DNA from: CAYTRP01 sp964625145
GTDB lineage: Bacteria; Sumerlaeota; Sumerlaeia; SLMS01; JAHLLQ01
Assembly: GCA_964625145.1 (NCBI GenBank)
Contig: CAZVAQ010000028.1
Span: forward strand, 1 to 31,455
Reading direction: 5' to 3'
DNA length: 31,455 nt
Part shown: piece after piece, positions 6,688 to 14,514 of the stretch
Numbering within the stretch: position 1 is the stretch's first letter
Layout of the letters: each line of letters begins with the position of its first letter
Position numbers and translations under genes: made by a program
Notes under the pieces: model-generated
Seen by the model: only the letters and a program-made list of their open reading frames with translations
What the model was told of the DNA's origin: nothing
The model's database searches: none

Positions 6688-7575
6688 TCACGCAGGGCGG
6701 GCCAGCACCGCACACCATTCATCCATCATGCGCCATTGCTCGGCGCGCCATCCAGTCTCCTGCAGGCGGGCCTCGATGCATTCGCGCTCGCCCTCCAGAA
6801 AGCCAGAAAGAATCAGCGGTCTGCCCACTTGGCGGATCGGCGCCAGGAGGCTGTCAAACTCCGTGCTGAGCATGTTGCAGAGGACAACATCCGGCATGGG
6901 GACACCGGCCAACAGAGTGCCGCCAATCGCCTCGTCAATGGAGGAGCCGGCAACGAAGAAGCAGTGGCCCGTGCAGCCGTTCGCTTCGACGTTTCGCTCA
7001 AAGGCCTCGCGGCAGGCGGGGTCATTGTCCATCCCCACGGCCCATCGCGCGCCGAGTTTGATGGAGGCAATGGCCAGCACGCCGCTCCCCGTGCCCAGAT
7101 CAAGAATGCATTCCGGGGCTGGGTCCATCTCTTCGAGCAGTTCCAGACACAATCGCGTGGTGGGATGCTCCCCCGTGCCAAAGGTGGAACTGGGAAGCAG
7201 GCCGACGTAGACTGCCCCTTCCGGCGCGGAGTCGAATCCCTCCATGGGGCCGACATATACGATCGAAGAGGCTTGGGAAGGCGCATGCGACTCCCACCAC
7301 TTGCGGCCCCAGTCTTCCTCGCGCAGCTCCTCCATCGATATGCTTGGGCCCTGCGCGGGCCATATTCGCCCGGCGGCCGCGCGGACGGCCGACGCCCAAT
7401 CTCCCTCGGCCTCGGCGGGAAACACAAAGCGGGCCACGGGGGGGAGGGCGTCCTCGCCATCGCCTTCCTCATACCCGAGACAGCCGGCCTCGAGGACAAG
7501 CGCGCAGAAGGCCTCCCATTCCGCCAGTGTCGCGGCGGGCGGCGGTTCCACGATGGCGACGGGCCAGGTCCTCAT
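6688..7575 (-). CDS. prmA: Ribosomal protein L11 methyltransferase (PrmA)
   Basis: An S-adenosylmethionine-dependent methyltransferase that in the family trimethylates ribosomal protein L11. Numbered from an in-frame GTG at 7581, the signature FGTGEHPTT is at 134-142 and the cofactor-binding DLGTGSGVLAIA at 161-172. The PrmA-type NIL/NPP region reads DVVLCNMLSTEF at 231-242, slightly divergent from the common ANIL. Length (295-297 aa) fits. The ATG at 7575 (MRTWPVAIVEPPP) is chosen over the GTG two codons earlier, since neither has a good Shine-Dalgarno. The N-terminal substrate-recognition domain is divergent, so a different protein substrate is possible. It is divergent from the metallophosphoesterase gene (125 bp). 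Confidence 0.86.
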   Translation of the reverse strand: MRTWPVAIVEPPPAATLAEWEAFCALVLEAGCLGYEEGDGEDALPPVARFVFPAEAEGDWASAVRAAAGRIWPAQGPSISMEELREEDWGRKWWESHAPSQASSIVYVGPMEGFDSAPEGAVYVGLLPSSTFGTGEHPTTRLCLELLEEMDPAPECILDLGTGSGVLAIASIKLGARWAVGMDNDPACREAFERNVEANGCTGHCFFVAGSSIDEAIGGTLLAGVPMPDVVLCNMLSTEFDSLLAPIRQVGRPLILSGFLEGERECIEARLQETGWRAEQWRMMDEWCAVLARPA

Positions 7576-7700
7576 GCCCACAGCCCACTGCAGTTGACTC
7601 CCGCGCGCAACCGGCGAATGGACCTTGGCATGGACCGCGCCGTCGTGCTGGAGTGCCGACAGGTTGCCTCGCGGCGCCCCAGTCGAACGGATTCACCATC

Positions 7701-8972
7701 ATGCCACTGGAATTCATCACGCTACTGTTGCTGACGCTGGGGATGACGCACCTGTGGTGGCAATTGATGAACCGCGTCTTCAGCTACGTGCGCGACTCCA
7801 AGGCAAAGCCGTGGCTGCACGCGGCCGCGTTTGTGCTGCTCGTCCCGGTTCCGGTGATGCTGCTGATTATCTACCGCGACGCGGCGCATGTGCATGAAGC
7901 GATGACATGGCTCCCCCGCCGCATGGATTCGTGGATCCTGTTCCTGATGATCGCCGGCACATGGCTTTTGCTGCTGTGGCGCGGCAGCTTGTGGTTCCTC
8001 GACCGGATCATCCCGCGCCATTCAGGCCGGGTGATTTCACGAAGCGTCTCGCAACCGCGCGTGCATCATCCGCCCAGTCCGCTGCCCATCATTTTACGCC
8101 CATGGGATTCCACATGGGATCTGGAGATCACAGAGCTGGAGATTCAGGTGCCCGGTCTCCCCGCGGTGTTCGATGGCTTGCGCGTGTGCCTGTTCAGCGA
8201 CATGCAATACGAGACGTTGTGGGGGCAGGGGCGGTACTTCCGCGAGGTTGTCGCCGCCATCCAGGACATCCCTTGCGACGTGATGGTGCTGGGAGGGGAT
8301 TTCGTCAATCGCCGCCAGACCATCGCCGCCTCTTCGCGCCTGCACGCAAGATTGCGCGGGCGATTGAACACCATCGCCGTGATGGGAAATCATGATTACT
8401 GGACAAACCCGGTTCTGCTGCGTCGGGAGCTGGAATCGCACGGAATCCAGATGCTCCACAACCGCCGATGGTCATTGGAGCGCGCCGGGCGACGCCTGAC
8501 CTTTGCGGGGAGCGACGCCCCGTGGGGCGGCCGCCGAACCGACTGGGAGGACCTGCTTGCGCGTGAGACCAACGAAACCGTAATCGTCGTGACGCACACA
8601 CCCGACAACGCACCCACCGCGGCGCGCCACGGCGCGAGCCTGGTGCTGAGCGGACACACGCACGGAGGGCAGGTGCTGCTGCCGCTTCTGGGTCCGATGT
8701 ATGTGCCTTGCCGCCGAGGACACGAATATCTGGCCGGAGCCTATGACATCGGCGAGGATTGTGTGCTGGTCGTGTCCCGAGGCGTGGGCATTTCGTCCTC
8801 AAGGATACTCGGCGGCGGCCGAACCCTGTGCCCGCCGGAGGTGATCTACATCACCCTCCGCGCGGAGATGGCCGAGATCGCCATCGGCGAGCAGGAGCAA
8901 GCCATGGCATCGAAGCGAGTGCGTGTCAGTGATGCGCCAGGCTACTTCGGGAGTACGAAGACGGCGAATTGA
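7701..8972 (+). CDS. Membrane-anchored calcineurin-like metallophosphoesterase with altered first motif
   Basis: A 423-residue protein. The first 100 residues hold membrane segments (about 5-20, 41-58 and 77-100); the rest is a metallophosphoesterase domain like that of YkuE/YaeI-type enzymes. Visible motifs are SDMQ at 166-169, GGD at 198-200, GNHD at 229-232, VTH at 297-299 and GHTHGGQ at 318-324. The usual first motif is DxH; here it is Asp167-Met-Gln169, so one metal ligand is changed from His to Gln. The other four motifs are intact, so a two-metal or altered-metal phosphoesterase remains likely. Substrates in this family are phosphodiesters, including lipid-linked ones. The frame is open upstream of 7701, but those residues look non-coding. 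No strong ribosome site. Confidence 0.85.
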   Translation: MPLEFITLLLLTLGMTHLWWQLMNRVFSYVRDSKAKPWLHAAAFVLLVPVPVMLLIIYRDAAHVHEAMTWLPRRMDSWILFLMIAGTWLLLLWRGSLWFLDRIIPRHSGRVISRSVSQPRVHHPPSPLPIILRPWDSTWDLEITELEIQVPGLPAVFDGLRVCLFSDMQYETLWGQGRYFREVVAAIQDIPCDVMVLGGDFVNRRQTIAASSRLHARLRGRLNTIAVMGNHDYWTNPVLLRRELESHGIQMLHNRRWSLERAGRRLTFAGSDAPWGGRRTDWEDLLARETNETVIVVTHTPDNAPTAARHGASLVLSGHTHGGQVLLPLLGPMYVPCRRGHEYLAGAYDIGEDCVLVVSRGVGISSSRILGGGRTLCPPEVIYITLRAEMAEIAIGEQEQAMASKRVRVSDAPGYFGSTKTAN

Positions 8973-9070
8973 ATAGCACACAGTGATTCACCTGCAGGCA
9001 CGTGAACTCCCAAAGGTCTTGCGCCCGTACATCTTGGCGGCTTTCCAGTAAGCGATGGAATTGAACTCAT

Positions 9071-9075
9071 GGAGG
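9071..9075 (+). promoter_or_regulatory. Shine-Dalgarno GGAGG deciding the start at 9083
   Basis: GGAGG is followed by 7 nt and then ATG at 9083. The alternative ATG at 9143, closer to the first membrane helix, has no comparable site. Confidence 0.7.
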
Positions 9076-9082
9076 CGGCCCC

Positions 9083-10996
9083 ATGACCGTAGAGCAGTGC
9101 TCTCAGGATCGGCGCAATTCGGATTCTCAATGCAATTTGCCTATGGTTCGTTCGATTCTGGGTATCATCGCATTCGCCTTCCTGGCCTCCCTGATTACCC
9201 TGATCATGGGACAGATGCCGCAGCAGCCCATTGGGAGCCAGCACGATAGCCTGCACACAGTCTGGTACTATCAGGACAGCTCACTCTACCCCCTCGATCG
9301 ATTCGCACCGCCTTGGCGTGAGCAACCTACCATATTTTGGCGATTTCTTTCGCTCCTGATTCCCAATGGATCCGAGGGAATCGGACTGCTGACTTGGGGG
9401 TCAGTGGCCACGAACTTTCTGTTTTTCATCGGTGTCGGTTTGCTGGCACAGGCGTTCTCGTCACATTGGGGATCACCATACGCATGCATGGCACTGCTTG
9501 GAGGACTCGGCGATCCACTACTTGGAGCGAATTACCTGACTGTCAACCACCTGATCCCGGTCGGTGTTGTTGCCGGACCCCTTCTGCTTGCGATCGCCCT
9601 TTCCATCCGGGGACGTCTTTTTTGGGGACTCGGGATCATCGGCTTGATGGCCAACATTCATTTTCTTCAGGCATTCTATGTGGGGATGCTTGTCATGGCA
9701 GGAACAATCGCCGTTGATTTCGATGTCCTTGCTTCAGCCAAGCGCAGACAAAGGCAAGTCGCGGTAGCGGTATTTTTTGGATTGGTCTGCGCTCTGCCCG
9801 CGATAACCTGGATTGTCGCAGGTTTGGGAGTCGAACACCCTGATGGCTGGGCCGAAACGGTAAGGAATGGACACAGAATTCACTATCTGATCTCGTCGCA
9901 GGATCTACCAGTGCTGCTGAACACGCTGTCACTAACACTGGTTCTCATCGCTACAACGCTTCATTATCGGAAGGTAAACAGGAGTATTTACAGGTTCCTG
10001 CTGGGGCTACTTGGGTGCTGGCTCATTGGGTTCGTCGCCATTGGATCTTTCCTGACGGATGTTGCGTCATTGCCACAGGCCATCTTGTTCCAACCGCTTC
10101 GGGCTACTTCATGGATGATCCCCGTCACGGTTTGTGCGGGTATCGGGGCGCTGATGGGAGGAGAATTGAATCTGGGCACCCGATGCTCGCTATTTGGAGC
10201 ACTCCTTGGGATTGGGATTCTGCAGTTCCTACGACCCAGCTCGGGGGCCTTCCTCGAACTAATGCCTGCGCTTGTGCTGGCGCTTTCAATGTTGGCACTT
10301 GTCGGAACCATCCGGCCACTGCCGGATCGAGTCGGCAATATTGCGGGTGCAGTATCGCACGCCCCATTGCTGCTCATCGTCTTCTACCTGATGGGGGGAA
10401 GTTGGCCATTGGTGGACTTTGTCTTTGATGGGTTATTCCCACTGGTACTGATGCTTATTCTCGTGTTTCTCGGCATACTATTGCCAACCAGATTTTCGTC
10501 CTTGATGGAATCCCATCGTCTCGCCATTGGAGCGCCCATCGCCATGAACTTCCTTCTCCTCGTTCTTGTGCTTATGGCCAGGGTCCAGGGGCAACAGCCC
10601 ATCATTCTTCAACAGGGAGATGCTTTCTGGCTGGACGCCTGCCGATATGTTCGGGAACACACCGACAAGACGGTATTGGTCCAAGGGCATCCACTGTTGA
10701 CCGGCCTTCGTTCTATGACAAGGCGGAGCGTGTTCTTTGAGCAGAATGACGACGGCTTACTCTACGTGGACCCTTCTGCCCTGCCCGAGTTGAACAGAAG
10801 GGCTGCGCTTCTGGGACTCCCCTTGGTCAAGTCCTACACTGAACCGGCCAATTGGCATCTCTCCCAGGTCGATTGGAACCAATTGGCAGGTCGGGAGGGA
10901 GTTACGCATGCCATAGTCCCATCTCGGCAAAGCGTGCCCGGCAGGATCCTCTACGAAAACGGGGTTTGGAGTGTTGTTCAATTGCGACTCGAATAG
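9083..10996 (+). CDS. Large polytopic membrane protein, DUF6798-like C-terminus
   Basis: A 637-residue protein with roughly 12-13 hydrophobic segments (from about residue 24 to 505) and a soluble tail (about 510-637), probably outside the membrane. The tail segment DAFWLDACRYVREHT...VLVQGHP...SMTRRSVFFEQ resembles, from memory, the DUF6798 family of uncharacterised membrane proteins; this is recall, not a search. The overall build (many helices plus a short exposed C-terminal domain) is also that of GT-C glycosyltransferases, but no clear Asp-Glu loop motif is seen; DSSLYPLDRF (about 65-74) is the nearest. The base composition is visibly more A/T-rich than its neighbours, a possible sign of transfer. 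It is followed, 117 bp later, by two sugar-transfer genes. Function unknown. Confidence 0.75.
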   Translation: MTVEQCSQDRRNSDSQCNLPMVRSILGIIAFAFLASLITLIMGQMPQQPIGSQHDSLHTVWYYQDSSLYPLDRFAPPWREQPTIFWRFLSLLIPNGSEGIGLLTWGSVATNFLFFIGVGLLAQAFSSHWGSPYACMALLGGLGDPLLGANYLTVNHLIPVGVVAGPLLLAIALSIRGRLFWGLGIIGLMANIHFLQAFYVGMLVMAGTIAVDFDVLASAKRRQRQVAVAVFFGLVCALPAITWIVAGLGVEHPDGWAETVRNGHRIHYLISSQDLPVLLNTLSLTLVLIATTLHYRKVNRSIYRFLLGLLGCWLIGFVAIGSFLTDVASLPQAILFQPLRATSWMIPVTVCAGIGALMGGELNLGTRCSLFGALLGIGILQFLRPSSGAFLELMPALVLALSMLALVGTIRPLPDRVGNIAGAVSHAPLLLIVFYLMGGSWPLVDFVFDGLFPLVLMLILVFLGILLPTRFSSLMESHRLAIGAPIAMNFLLLVLVLMARVQGQQPIILQQGDAFWLDACRYVREHTDKTVLVQGHPLLTGLRSMTRRSVFFEQNDDGLLYVDPSALPELNRRAALLGLPLVKSYTEPANWHLSQVDWNQLAGREGVTHAIVPSRQSVPGRILYENGVWSVVQLRLE

Positions 10997-11113
10997 CATG
11001 GGTTGGCTGCCCGGCGAATCATGCAGGATCACATGCATGGCAACCCCACAACTCCCCTTGCTGTTCCCCCTGTCGCCTGCGCAGATCGACGCCAAAGTAT
11101 CCGGAGACGCCTC

Positions 11114-12100
11114 ATGCATCTGGTCGTGGTTCTTCCCGCCCTCAACGAATCCAAGACGATAGCCGCGGTCATTGCCGCCATCCCGCGCGTGATTGACGGG
11201 ATCGATAAGGTGACGGTTGCGGTGATCGATGATGGTTCGACGGACAACACCGCCCAATTGGCAAGGGACGCCGGGGCGATTGTGCATTCGCATGTGGGAA
11301 ATCGCGGGCTGGGGGTGGCGTTTGCGTCCGGAGTGGATCTGGCCCTCTCGCATGGGGCGGACATCATGGTGAACATGGACAGTGACGGGCAGTTCAATCC
11401 CGCCCACATACCGCAATTGCTGGCGCCTATCCTGGAGGGGAAGGCCGAGTTTGTCACCTGCTCGCGATTTGGAAACCCCGAGTACGAGCCCAAGATGCCG
11501 TGGATCAAGCGGCGCGGAAACGCATGGATGACGATGCTGGTGAATCTCATCGCCCGACCGCGAAATCGCTTCACTGATGTCTCCTGTGGTTTTCGTGCCT
11601 ACACGCGGGAGACACTCCTGAAGATGAACCTGTTCGGGACGTTCACCTATACGCAGGAGACTTTTCTGGATCTTGCGGTGAAGGCGATACCGATGGCAGA
11701 GGTGCCGTTGCCAGTGCGCGGAGTCCGCCAGTTTGGCAAATCACGCGTCGCACGCAACCTTTGGAACTATGCGCTGCAGACATCCACGATTCTCCTGCGG
11801 TCCATGCGTGATTACCGGCCGCTGCTCTTCTTCGGCTCGATCGGAGTACCCGTCATCCTTCTCGGTGTCGCCCAGATTGCGTGGGTTTCCATTCACTGGC
11901 TCCTGACGGGCTTGACGAGTCCCTACACCTCGATGATCGTGACCGGCAGTACCACGTTTCTTGCGGGTTTCATCCTGTTCATCATGGCCTTGCTGGCCGA
12001 CATGCAGGGACGCGGCCGGTTGATCCAGGAGCGATTGCTGTATTTTGCCAAGAAGGAGCATTATGCCCGCCTGAATGAGAAGGGCGACACGGCATCATGA
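11114..12100 (+). CDS. Family 2 glycosyltransferase, dolichol/polyprenyl-phosphate sugar synthase-like
   Basis: A 328-residue GT2 enzyme expected to move a sugar from a nucleotide donor to a polyprenyl phosphate at the inner membrane face. It starts with LVVVLPALNESKTI. It has DDGSTD at 39-44, the metal-binding DxD-type NMDSDGQF around 88-94, and DVSCGFRAY at 155-163, the pattern of DPM1/GtrB-like enzymes. Two membrane helices end the protein (about 235-265 and 278-300). GGAG seven bases before ATG 11114 supports this start; an in-frame ATG at 11003 would add 37 non-homologous-looking residues. Its TGA overlaps the next ATG as ATGA, so the next protein is likely its translationally coupled partner that uses the lipid-linked sugar. 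Confidence 0.9.
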   Translation: MHLVVVLPALNESKTIAAVIAAIPRVIDGIDKVTVAVIDDGSTDNTAQLARDAGAIVHSHVGNRGLGVAFASGVDLALSHGADIMVNMDSDGQFNPAHIPQLLAPILEGKAEFVTCSRFGNPEYEPKMPWIKRRGNAWMTMLVNLIARPRNRFTDVSCGFRAYTRETLLKMNLFGTFTYTQETFLDLAVKAIPMAEVPLPVRGVRQFGKSRVARNLWNYALQTSTILLRSMRDYRPLLFFGSIGVPVILLGVAQIAWVSIHWLLTGLTSPYTSMIVTGSTTFLAGFILFIMALLADMQGRGRLIQERLLYFAKKEHYARLNEKGDTAS

Positions 12101-14085
12101 AATCCGAACTTCTACGGATTGCACTGCTTGTTGTCTGGGTCGGCGTCCTCTTCGTCACGGCGGATCTTGGGACATTCAACATCGACGAGGTGCACTACCT
12201 GCTCGCTGCAGAGCGATTCGCAACTGCAGGCACCTTCACCGTTCCGAACGGTTTCGTGGAATTCCGCCACGACGTCCTCCTGTTCTTTCATCCCCAACCG
12301 CTGGAGTCACTCCCCGGGCAGACCGAGCTCTCCACATTTATCCCTCCGCTCTATACCTTTCCCGCGGCAGCCTTCTATCTCTTGGCTGGGATTCACGGAC
12401 TGTTCGCGATGAATGCCCTGGCATTCATAGTCGCCATGGTTCTTGCCATGCGCATTGCCCGAAGGCTTGCTCCAGAGGAACATGGCAATCTGGCCGAATG
12501 GCTGACTCTGGCGGCATTCGTTGGTGGAAGTTTCTTATCCGGTTATGCAGTCGCCATCGTGAATCACGCGCTGACGCTGGCATTATTTCTCGGCGCTGTC
12601 TGCCTTCATCCATTGATGCGTTCCGGAAATGGCACCCGCGCGCTTCTGCTGACATTCGCCAGTGGATTGCTCATCTCCATCGCGTTTGGAGTCCGCTTGC
12701 AGCACATCCTCTCGATCGGCGTCATGGGCGCGTTTTGCCTGTTGGAACCCCGGCGCCCAGTAGCCCACCTCCTGGCCTTCGCCGCAGGCGCGATTCCGCC
12801 GGTCGCCCTGGTCTCCTTCATCAACAAGCTGCGATTTGATTCGTGGAACCCGTTGAGCTACGGAGTCAGCGCCCAGGCAAAGCTCGTCCCCCTGCTGGGT
12901 GACCTCGCCTCGGATGCGACGTTGCAGTTCACCTGCGTGGTGGCGATGCTGATTCTCCTGATCCTCATGGGCATCTTCCATCGGCAACTCTCTGGATGGG
13001 TCGCGTCGCGCGTGACACGGCTTGATTTGGCGTCCTCCAACTTCAGTGTCGTGATGATCGCACTTCCTCTTGTCGTGCTGCTGATCCCGCCGTTTGGAGG
13101 GCATTTTGCGGAGCGAGTGCTCGGCCTTCTTCCACTGGCGAGTCCCGAGACGGAATGGCGCTCAATCGCAGGCTCCTATCTGGCTGTTTGGGGAGGAGTA
13201 CGCACTCCGCTACTGGCATCGGCGCCACTTGTCCTATGCGGTCTTTTGAGTCCGATTCTCCTGCCGTCGCCTCGGCGATCTGAAATGATGTGGATGCTAT
13301 GGGCTGTCGCCTGGAGCCACGTCCTCTTTGTCTGCCTGCTGACAAACAATGGCGGCTACTTCATGAACCAACGCTACATGATGGAGGCGGCGGCGCTGGC
13401 GCTGATTCTCTTTGCCGTGATCGCCAGCGGATTTGCCCAACAACTTGCCCGCCGTGACCTGTTGATCGGTGGCGCCATTGCAATTGTGGCCTGCCTGTTG
13501 GTTCTTTACTTCGCCATTCCTGGTCGAACGTTCGGGGTGCCGACCGGCTACTTGGATATTGTTCTGGGACGAATGATCCCGATCGTGGCTGCATTGGTCC
13601 TCTTCATCGCCGTGATTCTTTTCGTGAATGGGAAGCCAATGGGCCCAATTCTTCTGGGTCTGTCGCTCCCCTACTGCCTGCTCGTCCCATTGATGCATCA
13701 TGCCTGGTATGACATGGCCCACGAGCATGCGTACAGGCGCACCCGTCGCCAAGTGGCCGAGGCCATAGCCCCACTCATCCCCGACGGAAGTTTATTGATC
13801 GTGTACGGCGGACAGCGCGAGCCGGCCGGGAGGCTAAAGGAACACACCGACGTCTGGGTGGCCGATGCACTGCGTACGCAATGGGCAGGAGTGCCGGAAC
13901 TGATCGAAGAGACCGTGGACAAAAGATGGCGGGCGCGCATCTTCCTGACCGACACAGGAATGCCCGACGACGTCCGCACGTGGCTTCGTGAGCACACCGA
14001 ACTGCGGCGTGTCATGGACGAGCCATTCGCGCTCTATGAGGTCGCTGTCGACGCGGGGACGGTTTCGGGACTGGTCAGGCCCTAA
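12097..14085 (+). CDS. GT-C-like polytopic glycosyltransferase (ArnT/PMT-type fold)
   Basis: A 662-residue integral membrane protein with about 12 hydrophobic segments and a soluble C-terminal domain (about 545-662). The first loop after helix 1 carries FNIDEVHYLLAAERFA, with Asp30-Glu31 placed like the catalytic acidic pair of GT39/GT83-type enzymes that take a sugar from a polyprenyl-phosphate carrier. This and the ATGA overlap with the preceding GT2 gene suggest that the two proteins work in sequence: the GT2 loads the lipid carrier and this protein transfers the sugar on the outer face of the inner membrane. Acceptor unknown. Its TAA overlaps the stop of the convergent FmdB-like gene. Confidence 0.78.
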   Translation: MKSELLRIALLVVWVGVLFVTADLGTFNIDEVHYLLAAERFATAGTFTVPNGFVEFRHDVLLFFHPQPLESLPGQTELSTFIPPLYTFPAAAFYLLAGIHGLFAMNALAFIVAMVLAMRIARRLAPEEHGNLAEWLTLAAFVGGSFLSGYAVAIVNHALTLALFLGAVCLHPLMRSGNGTRALLLTFASGLLISIAFGVRLQHILSIGVMGAFCLLEPRRPVAHLLAFAAGAIPPVALVSFINKLRFDSWNPLSYGVSAQAKLVPLLGDLASDATLQFTCVVAMLILLILMGIFHRQLSGWVASRVTRLDLASSNFSVVMIALPLVVLLIPPFGGHFAERVLGLLPLASPETEWRSIAGSYLAVWGGVRTPLLASAPLVLCGLLSPILLPSPRRSEMMWMLWAVAWSHVLFVCLLTNNGGYFMNQRYMMEAAALALILFAVIASGFAQQLARRDLLIGGAIAIVACLLVLYFAIPGRTFGVPTGYLDIVLGRMIPIVAALVLFIAVILFVNGKPMGPILLGLSLPYCLLVPLMHHAWYDMAHEHAYRRTRRQVAEAIAPLIPDGSLLIVYGGQREPAGRLKEHTDVWVADALRTQWAGVPELIEETVDKRWRARIFLTDTGMPDDVRTWLREHTELRRVMDEPFALYEVAVDAGTVSGLVRP

Positions 14086-14420
14086 TCCGCGATCTTCTTC
14101 CGGATGTCGGGCACGGACGAGGCGTCGCCGCGGGTCATGTACCTCTTCTCGTCCCCTGTTCGTGTCACGTTCTCGTAAACGCCGTCGTCGCGTTTCACGA
14201 GTTTTGTGAAGCCCAGGTTCTTGAGGTCGGCGTTCGTCTTTGGCGTCGCGATTGCCGGCATGCTGACCAGCTTCTCCACCGGCGAGTCCGCGGGCGTCGA
14301 ACCCGGATCGATCCCCGCAATCCGGCACAGTTCACCCCATGTGGACACGCTCTCGGTCATGCCGTGGCGCACTTCAACTGTCCGGTTGTTCCCGTGGCAG
14401 ATGTATTCGTACATGGGCAT
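14082..14420 (-). CDS. FmdB-like small protein with degraded zinc ribbon
   Basis: A 112-residue protein starting MPMYEYICHGNN, like the MPxYEYxCxxC start of FmdB-type regulatory zinc-ribbon proteins. Only two cysteines remain (Cys8 and Cys32), each where the family has a CxxC pair, so the ribbon probably cannot hold zinc as usual. The C-terminal half (GFTKLVKRDDGVYENVT) is highly charged. The ATG at 14420 has GGGAG nine bases upstream; an in-frame ATG at 14480 would add 20 residues. It follows nuoM by 94 bp on the same strand and may be read from the nuo transcript or from its own promoter. Role unknown. Confidence 0.7.
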   Translation of the reverse strand: MPMYEYICHGNNRTVEVRHGMTESVSTWGELCRIAGIDPGSTPADSPVEKLVSMPAIATPKTNADLKNLGFTKLVKRDDGVYENVTRTGDEKRYMTRGDASSVPDIRKKIAD

Positions 14421-14447
14421 GGTGACAGGCTCCCTCACACGTTCAAT

Positions 14448-14469
14448 CAATGTGAAGCCAAGCACATTG
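14448..14469. repeat. Inverted repeat between nuoM and the FmdB-like gene
   Basis: CAATGTG (14448-14454) and CACATTG (14463-14469) form a perfect 7-bp stem with an 8-nt loop. There is no T tract on the minus strand, so it is a weak terminator candidate. A protein-binding site in front of the FmdB-like gene (start 28 bp away) is the alternative. Confidence 0.35.
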
Positions 14470-14514
14470 GGCCGGGGCAATCAAGGCGGAACAAGCGGAA
14501 CAAGGGGCTGCTGG

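Noticed and set aside
6736..7734. 332-codon plus-strand frame opposite prmA
   Set aside because: Shadow of prmA, which carries clear methyltransferase motifs on the minus strand.
9083..10996. Interpretation as a mobile-element cargo gene because of lower GC
   Set aside because: No transposase, integrase, terminal repeats or tRNA target flank it; only a composition difference is seen.
14290..14310. T-loop-like GGGTTCGACGCCCG on the minus strand
   Set aside because: Lies within the FmdB-like coding frame and no tRNA cloverleaf can be built around it.
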